From an uncultured Collinsella sp. (GTDB lineage Bacteria; Actinomycetota; Coriobacteriia; Coriobacteriales; Coriobacteriaceae): 17,438 nt of DNA. The notes under the pieces are model-generated. The model saw nothing but the letters and a program-made list of their open reading frames with translations. It made no database searches and was not told where the DNA came from. Both the position numbers and the translations under genes were made by a program. The DNA is taken from positions 1 to 17,438 of the forward strand of contig URUI01000044.1 of the NCBI GenBank assembly GCA_900551015.1, given 5' to 3'. Shown in pieces: positions 7,225 through 13,550 of this stretch (positions within the stretch are counted from its first letter, which is position 1; the number at the start of each line of letters is the position of its first letter).

Positions 7225-7273
7225 GACGCAGGCTCCTTTCGGATCGATCGTGCTGGTTGATGTACCGTGAGCC

Positions 7274-7282
7274 ATCGTATCA
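7274..7282 (-). promoter_or_regulatory. Probable extended -10 box of the M18 aminopeptidase promoter
   Basis: TGATACGAT on the minus strand fits TGnTAnnnT. The same TGnTACGAT form precedes ndk in this window. The -35 is weak, and the site is about 50 nt from the start codon. Confidence 0.45.
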
Positions 7283-7390
7283 CGCGCGAGCCCGTGGCGG
7301 CAGGGAAGCCTGATGTGCGGTGGCCGTGGGGCGGGGAGCGTGTAAACTGGTGTGAGCAAACCGTGCCCAGCCCAAAGCGAGGTAATCAAT

Positions 7391-10141
7391 ATGTCTGACA
7401 AGCGCCGTACCTTTGCCGTCCTCGACGGCAACTCGCTCATGCACCGCGCCTTCCACGCCGTGCCGCCCACCATGAACGCGCCGGACGGTCGTCCCACCAA
7501 CGCGATCTTTGGCTTTTTGAATATGTTCCTCAAGATGATTGACGCCTTTAATCCCGACGGAGTTGTTGTGGCGTTTGACAAGGGCAAGCCGCGCGTGCGC
7601 ATGGAGATGCTGCCGCAGTACAAGGCCCAGCGCCCGCCCATGGACCCCGATCTGCACGCACAGTTTCCCATGATTAAGGAGCTGTTCGCCGCGCTCAACG
7701 TGCCGATTTTGCAGTCCGAGGGCTGGGAAGGCGATGACATCCTGGGCACTATGGCGCGCCTGGGCGAGCAGGCCGGCTGCGACATGCTGCTGGTGACCGG
7801 CGACCGCGACATGTATCAGCTCGTGACCGAGCATGTCAACGTGGTCTCGACCCGCAAGGGCCTGTCCGACGTGGCGATTATGACACCCGAGAGCGTGGAC
7901 GATCTGTATCACGGTATCACGCCGGCGCTCGTGCCCGATTTTTACGGTCTGAAGGGCGATACGTCCGATAACATTCCCGGCGTGCCGGGCATCGGCCCCA
8001 AAAAGGCGAGTGCGCTCATTGCGCAGTACGGTAGCCTGGACGAGGTCATCGCACACGCCGACGAAGTAAAGGGCAAGATGGGCGAAAACCTGCGCGCACA
8101 CATCGATGACGCGCTGCTGAGCCGTAAGGTGGCGACCATCCGCACCGATGCGCCCGTTGAGCTCGATTTTGAGGCGACGTCCTTCCCGGCGTTTTCTGCC
8201 GATGAGGTTTCCGCGGCGCTCGGTACGCTTGGTATCACCGCCATGCAGAACCGTTTCTTGGCGCTGATCGGCGGCGAGGGCGGGGCTGCTGCCGCCTCCC
8301 ATGTGTTTGAGATGCCTGCGATGGTTCGCGCAGCCGCCGACGATGCTGACGCGCTTGGTGCCGTTGCGGCTGAGGTCTCCCACGCGATTGATGCCGGCGA
8401 GTGGATCGCCGCCGTGGTGGACGACGACAAGGAAGAGGGCGCGCTCTTTGGACTGACGCGCACACTGTGGTTGGCGACGTCCAAGGGGCTGCTTGCGCTC
8501 GAGGAGGGCGACGGCGGTGTGGCGGCTGAGGTTGAGGGCTTCAACTTCGTCCACGGCGTGATTGCCGGCGTGCTCGCGCGTCTGTTTATGGAGGGTCGCG
8601 TGGCGAGCCCGGATATGAAGGCGCTGTTGCACGAGCTTTCGCCCATCGATTCTTCTGAGCCCGAGCTCATGGATCCGCTCGCTGCCGATTCCACGTGCAT
8701 CTTCGATACCGTGGTCGCTGCCTATCTGCTGGATTCCGATCGCTCCGAGTTCGATGAGGCGTATCTTGCCGATACGTATCTGCAGATGGCGCTGCCTGCG
8801 GCGCGCGGCGCAGAGGGTGCTGGTGAGGAAGCTCCGGAGCCTGCTGCCCGAACCGCGGCCCTGACGCTGGCGCTTGTGGCGCCGCTGCGTGACCGCATGG
8901 CCCGCGAGAACGCCGCCAACGTGTTCGATGGGATTGAGATGCCACTCGTGCCGGTGCTTGCCAAGATGGAGCGCGCGGGCATGCTTGTAGACCCCGACCG
9001 TCTGCATAGTCTGTCCGAGGGCCTGGCGACCCAGGTTGCCGAGGTCGAGCGCAGCATTCACGACCTGGTGGGTGATGAGACCTTTAACATCGGCAGTCCC
9101 ATGCAGCTCTCGCATGTGCTGTTTGACGTTATGGGGCTTCCGACCAAGGGTCTCAAAAAGACCAAGCGCGGCTACTATTCGACCAATGCCAAGGTGCTGA
9201 GCGATCTTGCCCGTGACCACGAAATCGTGCGTCTGATCTTGGACTGGCGTGAGAAGTCCAAGATCAAGTCGACCTATCTGGATACACTGGGCCCGCTGCG
9301 CCGCGGTGACGGTCGCGTGCACACCACGTACAATCAGACCATCACGGCAACGGGTCGTCTGTCCTCGAGCGACCCGAACCTGCAGAACATCCCGACGCGC
9401 TCGGAGCTGGGTCGTACCGTTAAGACGGCGTTTTCGGCAGGCGAGGGAAGCGTCTTTTTGGCGGTGGACTACTCGCAGATCGAGCTGCGTCTGCTGGCGC
9501 ATCTCTCGGGTGACGAGCACCTGGTGCGCGCCTTCAACGAGGGCGAGGACTTCCATGCCGAGACGGCCGCGCGCGTGTTTGGCGTGCCGGTGTCCGAGGT
9601 GACACCCGACCTGCGCAGCCGCGCCAAGGCCGTGAACTTTGGCATCGTGTATGGTCAGCAGGCCTATGGCCTGTCACAGTCGCTGCATATCTCGATGGCC
9701 GAGGCGCGCGATATGATCGATCGTTACTACGAGGCCTACCCGGGTGTGCGCACGTTCCTCGATAACGTGGTGGCGCGTGCCAAGCAGACGGGCTACGCCG
9801 AGACCATGTACGGCCGCAGACGCCACATTCCGGAGCTCAAGGCCAAAAACCCGCAACTCCGCGGCTTTGGCGAGCGCACGGCCATGAACCACCCCATGCA
9901 GGGCACCGCCGCCGACATCATCAAGATCGCGATGGCCCGCGTAAGCCGCCGTCTGGAAGAAGAAGGCTTTGCCGCACACATGATCCTGCAGGTACACGAC
10001 GAACTGGACTTTGAGTGTCCCGTCGGCGAAGTCGAGCGCCTCACCGCCATGGTCCGCGACGTCATGGAGCACGTCGTAGACCTCCGCGTGCCGTTGATCG
10101 CCGAAGCCAGCACCGGCATAACCTGGGCCGACGCGAAATAG
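7391..10141 (+). CDS. polA: DNA polymerase I (5' nuclease plus polymerase)
   Basis: The 916-aa enzyme fills repair gaps and removes Okazaki primers. The N-terminal 5'-3' nuclease (about residues 5-290) shows LDGNSLMHRAFHA, AFDKGKPRVRMEM, EGDDILGTMA, TGDRDMYQL and GDTSDNIPGVPGIGPKKA. Residues about 310-510 are the 3'-5' exonuclease-like domain, but no DxE (Exo I), NxxxFD (Exo II) or YxxxD (Exo III) motif can be found, so proofreading is probably absent. The polymerase domain has motif A DYSQIELR (Asp693), motif B RSRAKAVNFGIVYG and motif C VHDELDFE (Asp870). ATG 7391 is chosen because the protein start fits the family and AGCGAGG lies eight bases before it. An in-frame codon at 7352 would add 13 residues without a ribosome site. 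A strong hairpin follows the gene. Confidence 0.97.
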   Translation: MSDKRRTFAVLDGNSLMHRAFHAVPPTMNAPDGRPTNAIFGFLNMFLKMIDAFNPDGVVVAFDKGKPRVRMEMLPQYKAQRPPMDPDLHAQFPMIKELFAALNVPILQSEGWEGDDILGTMARLGEQAGCDMLLVTGDRDMYQLVTEHVNVVSTRKGLSDVAIMTPESVDDLYHGITPALVPDFYGLKGDTSDNIPGVPGIGPKKASALIAQYGSLDEVIAHADEVKGKMGENLRAHIDDALLSRKVATIRTDAPVELDFEATSFPAFSADEVSAALGTLGITAMQNRFLALIGGEGGAAAASHVFEMPAMVRAAADDADALGAVAAEVSHAIDAGEWIAAVVDDDKEEGALFGLTRTLWLATSKGLLALEEGDGGVAAEVEGFNFVHGVIAGVLARLFMEGRVASPDMKALLHELSPIDSSEPELMDPLAADSTCIFDTVVAAYLLDSDRSEFDEAYLADTYLQMALPAARGAEGAGEEAPEPAARTAALTLALVAPLRDRMARENAANVFDGIEMPLVPVLAKMERAGMLVDPDRLHSLSEGLATQVAEVERSIHDLVGDETFNIGSPMQLSHVLFDVMGLPTKGLKKTKRGYYSTNAKVLSDLARDHEIVRLILDWREKSKIKSTYLDTLGPLRRGDGRVHTTYNQTITATGRLSSSDPNLQNIPTRSELGRTVKTAFSAGEGSVFLAVDYSQIELRLLAHLSGDEHLVRAFNEGEDFHAETAARVFGVPVSEVTPDLRSRAKAVNFGIVYGQQAYGLSQSLHISMAEARDMIDRYYEAYPGVRTFLDNVVARAKQTGYAETMYGRRRHIPELKAKNPQLRGFGERTAMNHPMQGTAADIIKIAMARVSRRLEEEGFAAHMILQVHDELDFECPVGEVERLTAMVRDVMEHVVDLRVPLIAEASTGITWADAK

Positions 10142-10175
10142 GAAAGCAACCACAGTTCCAAAGTAACCAAAGGCA

Positions 10176-10209
10176 GAAGGGGGCTCCTTGCCAACAAGGA
10201 GCCCCCTTC
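10176..10209 (+). terminator. Strong hairpin, probable terminator after polA
   Basis: A perfect 15-bp stem (GAAGGGGGCTCCTTG and its complement) has a CCAA loop, 35 nt after the polA stop. The following bases (ATTCCAAAAAAATC) lack a proper T-run. It is a terminator by position and stem strength rather than by full consensus. Read from the minus strand it could also block transcripts arriving from the HAD gene. Confidence 0.6.
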
Positions 10210-10277
10210 ATTCCAAAAAAATCAGCCAAGTATCTAGGCACTCAAGACACCATCTAGGCGGCAGGCAAGTAAACCTA

Positions 10278-10406
10278 GGGCCTGGCCGGGCGGCACGGGT
10301 TACCTTTTCGTAGATTCCGCACGCAAAGAAAGCCACTTAATGTGGCTTTCGTCTTGCGCAGGACCTGACCGAGCGAAAAGTTAACCCGTGCCGCCCGGCC
10401 AGGCCC
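10278..10406. repeat. 129-nt element with 33-nt terminal inverted arms and an inner hairpin
   Basis: Arms 10278-10310 and 10374-10406 are complementary at 32 of 33 positions; the outer 25 bp are perfect and very GC-rich. The 63-nt interior contains a second stem, AAAGCCAC with GTGGCTTT, extended by imperfect CGCAA-type pairing. It sits between the polA terminator and the 3' end of the HAD gene (10 nt from its stop). It has no coding capacity and no clear target-site duplication. A cruciform-forming MITE/REP-like element or a compound terminator are both possible. Confidence 0.75.
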
Positions 10407-10416
10407 GATGGGACGG

Positions 10417-11244
10417 CTACCGAGCCGCCAAGATGGCGTCGATGAGCGTCAGTACGCCCCCGTCGTTGTTGCTCGGAATGCGCCACTTGGCGTGTGCGTT
10501 CATATGCTCCTCGGCATTGTCCACGATAAAGCTATGCCCGACTCGCTCCAGCATGGGAATATCGTTGTAGGTATCGCCCACGGCGGCGGCATCGGCAATA
10601 TCGATGCCCAGGTGCTCGCACAGGTGCGCGACGCCGGCGCCCTTGTCGACGCCCAGGTTCATAAAGTCGATCCACTCGCGCCCAGCGTTGGTGACGTAGA
10701 GCTTGTCCGAGAACTCGGGGCTATAGGTCTCGCGGAATGCGGGCTCGGCATCATAGGCGGGGAAGAAGATCGAGATCTTGTTGGACGCGATATCAATGCC
10801 CTCAAAGCTGTCGACGTAGTTGATTGTGTTGTAGTACACGCTGGTCTCGTCGTGGTATTGATGGTCGCGGGCAAGCACGTAGAACTCGTCGAAGCAGCAC
10901 AGGACGGGGACCGCGCGAGAATCCTCCGAGGCGCGGCTCAAGACCTGCTGGTACAGCGCCACATCGATGTTACTCTTATAGATATAGTTGCCGCGATAGA
11001 TGACGCAGGCTCCGTTGTCGGGACAAAAAGCAAGGCGGTTCTTAAAGCTCTCGAACATTTCCTCGAGTCTGGGGGCGGGACGTCCGCTGGCGGGGCAGAA
11101 CACGATGCCGGCGTCGGCGAGCTTGTCCAGGCGCTCGTCAAGACCCTGGGGCAACACGCGCTCGTCGGTGAGCAGCGTCTTGTCCATGTCGACGGCGATG
11201 AGTTTAATCTTGCCGATGTTAGCGTCTGATTCGTAAGTCTGCAT
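10417..11244 (-). CDS. HAD-superfamily phosphatase, Cof-type (IIB)
   Basis: The 275-aa protein has all four HAD motifs: motif I AVDMDKTLL with nucleophile Asp19 and acid/base Asp21; motif II in CPASGRP; motif III Lys in GVDKGAGV; and motif IV VGDTYNDIPML. The large insertion between motifs II and III is the C2B cap typical of Cof-type enzymes, which usually dephosphorylate sugar phosphates or cofactor-related metabolites. The substrate is not predictable here. An N-terminal extension of about 10 residues (MQTYESDANI) precedes the core. The start has AAAGG eight bases before ATG 11244. The gene is divergent from the argG leader and its 3' end abuts the large inverted-repeat element. Confidence 0.9.
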   Translation of the reverse strand: MQTYESDANIGKIKLIAVDMDKTLLTDERVLPQGLDERLDKLADAGIVFCPASGRPAPRLEEMFESFKNRLAFCPDNGACVIYRGNYIYKSNIDVALYQQVLSRASEDSRAVPVLCCFDEFYVLARDHQYHDETSVYYNTINYVDSFEGIDIASNKISIFFPAYDAEPAFRETYSPEFSDKLYVTNAGREWIDFMNLGVDKGAGVAHLCEHLGIDIADAAAVGDTYNDIPMLERVGHSFIVDNAEEHMNAHAKWRIPSNNDGGVLTLIDAILAAR

Positions 11245-11300
11245 AAAATGCGCCTTTCCGTTTCCAGATTGTTTCGGGCGTAATGACCCTCTGCTTTGTA

Positions 11301-11340
11301 ATCGAGCGTATTTTCGCAGGAATGGTGCGTATTTGCACAG
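11301..11340. promoter_or_regulatory. Two phased palindrome-like sites, possible operator (ArgR-like)
   Basis: GCGTATTTTCGC (11306-11317) and GTGCGTATTTGCAC (11325-11338) are each partly palindromic, share GCGTATTT, and have centres 20 bp apart, about two helical turns. Paired ARG boxes in other bacteria have similar phasing with an AT-rich core. The match to any ARG-box consensus is loose and no argR lies in the window. They sit between the HAD start and the putative argG-leader promoter. Confidence 0.3.
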
Positions 11341-11388
11341 TAATTCACAAACTAATGAAAAAACTTTTCAGAAATTTGAATTTGTCGC

Positions 11389-11416
11389 TTGTACAGCGAG
11401 CACTTTATCGTAATAT
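11389..11416 (+). promoter_or_regulatory. Putative promoter of the argG leader
   Basis: TTGTAC (11389-11394), a 16-nt spacer and TAATAT (11411-11416) lie in a locally AT-rich stretch. Transcription would start near 11424, giving a leader of about 375 nt before argG that includes the Arg-rich short ORF. A second weak promoter nearer argG (TTGAAA at 11739) cannot be excluded. Confidence 0.45.
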
Positions 11417-11519
11417 AGCGAACATCGAAAACGGAGATGGCGAAAGCACCGCTTACCGAAGAAAAGGTACCGTTTGCGATATTTGAATTGCGCCCGGCGA
11501 TACGTGAAAGGAGAGGCAG

Positions 11520-11594
11520 ATGCAGTTCGTACAGATCATCACCACTGCAGACAATGCCATCCGACGCCAGCGCGCAATTTCCCGACGACGATAA
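11520..11594 (+). CDS. Arg-rich 24-aa putative leader peptide upstream of argG
   Basis: The ORF starts ATG at 11520, preceded by AAAGGAG (six bases from AGGAG to ATG), and ends TAA at 11592-11594. The peptide begins MQFVQIITTADNAI and ends RRQRAISRRR, so six Arg codons fall in the last ten sense codons. Three of these are consecutive CGA immediately before the stop. Four of the six Arg codons are CGA, whereas argG and argH use mostly CGC and CGT. The next gene makes arginine. The arrangement matches amino-acid leader peptides, in which ribosome stalling at the cognate codons selects an RNA fold. The ORF is seen directly; the regulatory role is inferred. Chance occurrence of a short ORF cannot be excluded without comparing relatives. 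Confidence 0.6.
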   Translation: MQFVQIITTADNAIRRQRAISRRR

Positions 11595-11705
11595 CAATCG
11601 TCTCTGTCCGTATGGGGTGAAATGCCCCAACAGAGTCATTTTGAGGTCGTTGGGTTTTGGCACGACATAGACGCATGTTTCTAGGGCATGTATGTGCTGA
11701 TTTTT
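11581..11705 (+). promoter_or_regulatory. Putative attenuator structures downstream of the Arg leader peptide
   Basis: Segment 1 (11581-11592), the last Arg codons and part of the stop, can pair with ATCGTC at 11597-11602. Alternatively it can pair over nine bases with GTCGTTGGG at 11646-11654. The latter can instead form GTCGT/ACGAC (11646-11650 with 11662-11666). Between them is a stem-loop (11602-11607 with 11630-11635, and TGGGG/CCCCA at 11613-11629) followed by TCATTTT. A weaker bulged stem (11665-11695) precedes TTTTT at 11701. The terminator arm is not canonical, so the mechanism is unproven. Confidence 0.45.
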
Positions 11706-11799
11706 GCTATTTAACCTGATATTGCACGATAAGTGACCTTGAAATGACTTGCACCTGACCGATGTTCTAACTAGCTACCAAGGGCGAAAGGAAACAGCC

Positions 11800-13026
11800 A
11801 TGAGCAAGGAAAAAGTCGTTCTCGCATATTCTGGTGGTCTTGATACATCCGTATGTGTCAAGTGGCTCCAGGACGAAAAGAATCTCGATGTCGTTTGTGT
11901 CTGCGGCAATGTGGGCCAGGAGGAGACCGGCCTGGACGCCAAGAAGCAGAAGGCCCTCGACCTGGGCGTTCTGGATTGCCAGGTGCTCGACCTGCGCGAC
12001 GAGTTCTCCGATGAGTTCCTGACTAAGGCCATCGCCGCCAACTCCATGTACGAGAACAAGTACCCGCTACTCTCCGCCCTGTCCCGCCCGTTGCTCGCCA
12101 AGAAGCTTGTCGAGGTCGCTCACGAGTTTGGCGCGACCTACGTCGCCCACGGCTGCACCGGCAAGGGTAACGACCAGGTTCGTTTTGAGGCTGCCGTCAA
12201 GGCCCTCGACCCCGAGCTGAAGGTTATCGCCCCGGTTCGCGAGTGGGATCTGAAGTGCCGTCCCGACGAGGTCGCCTATGCCCACGCCCACAACGTGCCG
12301 GTTCCCGAGGGTGCCAACGACAACCCCTATTCCATCGACGACAACCTGTGGGGTCGTGCCATTGAGTGCGGCCATCTGGAGGATCCCTGGAACGAGCCGC
12401 TCGACGACGCCTGGGTTATGACCAAGAATCCCGAGGACACGCCCGACACCCCGACGTATACCGAGATTGAGTTTGAGGCGGGCAAGCCCGTCGCCGTCGA
12501 CGGCAAGAAGATGAAGCTCTCCGAGATCGTCATCGCCCTCAACAAGATTTCGGGTGACAACGGCTTTGGCCGTCTCGACCTGGTTGAGGACCGTCTGGTG
12601 GGCCTCAAGAGCCGCGAGTGCTATGAGGTTCCCGGCGCCCTGACGCTCATCACCGCCCACAAGGCACTCGAGGATATCTGCGTCGAGGGCGACCTGCTCA
12701 AGACCAAGATTAAGCTCGAGCAGGATTGGGCCACCGCCGTGTACAACGGCCAGTGGTATAGCCCGCTCAAAAACGCGCTCGATGCCTTTATGGCCGACAC
12801 CCAGAAGTTCGTGACCGGCACCGTCCGTCTGAAGTTCTTTAAGGGCAACTGCCATGTTGTCGGCCGCAAGAGCCCCTTCAGCCTTTACGACTACGGCCTG
12901 GCCACCTACGACCGTGACACCACGTTTGACGAGAAGGCCAGCGCCGGCTTTATCGAGATCGATACGCTGTCGCTCAAGACGTGGGCTAAGGTCCAGGGTC
13001 CCAGCTCTGCTGCCGCCCAGGCTTAA
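11800..13026 (+). CDS. argG: Argininosuccinate synthase
   Basis: ArgG joins citrulline and aspartate with ATP to give argininosuccinate, the penultimate step of arginine synthesis. The 408-aa length is normal. The ATP-pyrophosphatase P-loop LAYSGGLDTS sits at residues 8-17. Further family blocks are AHGCTGKGNDQVRFE, VIAPVREWD, NPYSIDDNLWGRAIECG and, near the C terminus, KGNCHVVGRKSPFSLYD. The start is ATG 11800, with AAAGGAA before it; an in-frame codon at 11749 would add an unrelated 17-residue tail and is rejected. It follows a long leader with a candidate Arg-rich leader peptide. A terminator-like hairpin comes after it, then a 56-aa ORF and argH, so read-through probably sets the argG:argH ratio. 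Confidence 0.98.
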   Translation: MSKEKVVLAYSGGLDTSVCVKWLQDEKNLDVVCVCGNVGQEETGLDAKKQKALDLGVLDCQVLDLRDEFSDEFLTKAIAANSMYENKYPLLSALSRPLLAKKLVEVAHEFGATYVAHGCTGKGNDQVRFEAAVKALDPELKVIAPVREWDLKCRPDEVAYAHAHNVPVPEGANDNPYSIDDNLWGRAIECGHLEDPWNEPLDDAWVMTKNPEDTPDTPTYTEIEFEAGKPVAVDGKKMKLSEIVIALNKISGDNGFGRLDLVEDRLVGLKSRECYEVPGALTLITAHKALEDICVEGDLLKTKIKLEQDWATAVYNGQWYSPLKNALDAFMADTQKFVTGTVRLKFFKGNCHVVGRKSPFSLYDYGLATYDRDTTFDEKASAGFIEIDTLSLKTWAKVQGPSSAAAQA

Positions 13027-13180
13027 GGCTTCCTTTTCTTGGTATCCGCGCGGCCCATCCGCGTGATACATAACGGGCGCACGGGGTCCCTACCTTTCGT
13101 TATGCTTGCTGACACTTCTTAACATCGGTGGCCCCTACGTTCCGCCCGCATATATGATGCCGCGACTGCGGCTGAGTCCG

Positions 13181-13215
13181 AGCCCCGCCGGGGTTGTCCG
13201 GTGGGGTTCTTTCTA
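13181..13215 (+). terminator. Terminator-like hairpin after argG
   Basis: CCCCGCCGG (13183-13191) pairs with CCGGTGGGG (13198-13206) over 9 bp with one G-U and a 6-nt loop, followed by TTCTTTCT. It lies 155 nt after the argG stop and 47 nt before the small ORF. Partial termination here would lower expression of the small ORF and argH. Confidence 0.6.
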
Positions 13216-13261
13216 TCAATTTGGCGGCTCTGCGCCTATATATATCTGAGGAGTATCCATT

Positions 13262-13432
13262 ATGTTCAATGCTATCGCGAATACTTTGCTCTCCTTCGCG
13301 CCCGAGTTCGATGCTGCAAAGGTCGAGGAGGTCCCGATGAGCCTGAAGGCATGGATTGACGGCTCGGCGAGCAACGGCTGGCGGGAATCGATGGGCGCCA
13401 AGTGCCTGGTGCGTCACTTCTTTGCAAATTAG
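13262..13432 (+). CDS. Small protein of unknown function (56 aa) between argG and argH
   Basis: The ORF has GAGGAG eight bases before ATG 13262 and ends TAG at 13432. The product begins MFNAIANTLLSFAPEFDAAK, continues through VEEVPMSLKAW and DGSASNGWRESMGAKCLV, and ends RHFFAN. It looks soluble, has one Cys and two Trp, and shows no signal peptide or membrane segment. Its codons show the GC-rich third positions of its neighbours, which favours real coding. I do not recognise the family. It sits 235 nt after argG and 118 nt before argH on the same strand. Its placement inside the arginine block suggests a link to arginine metabolism, but that is inference only. Confidence 0.6.
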   Translation: MFNAIANTLLSFAPEFDAAKVEEVPMSLKAWIDGSASNGWRESMGAKCLVRHFFAN

Positions 13433-13550
13433 CTACATGGCCCCGTATGCAGTGGGGAATGTGTAAAACTAGCGGTTGGTAAATCGCTTTAGCGACATGG
13501 CGCATTTCGTTGGGCGCTTGGTTTGGTATTTGATGAAAGGGGACGATTCC

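Noticed and set aside
7225..7812. N-terminal extension of the M18 aminopeptidase frame overlapping polA
   Set aside because: It does not match the family, is antisense to the polA 5' end, and the ATG at 7224 has a good ribosome site.
7280..9556. 758-aa open frame antisense to polA
   Set aside because: The composition (many Arg, His, Gln) is typical of a GC-rich shadow frame, and the opposite strand is certain polA.
10232..10259. Repeated TCTAGGC words after the polA terminator
   Set aside because: Two copies of a 7-8-nt word with no wider similarity; chance is sufficient.
11437..11670. Alternative 77-aa ORF overlapping the Arg leader in another frame
   Set aside because: Its GGAG directly abuts the ATG, too close to work well, and its Arg codons around 11510 come from the Shine-Dalgarno of the 11520 ORF. 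It is not fully excluded.
11424..11799. T-box riboswitch in the argG leader
   Set aside because: No T-box sequence (UGGN'CC-type antiterminator) or specifier-loop arrangement could be found.
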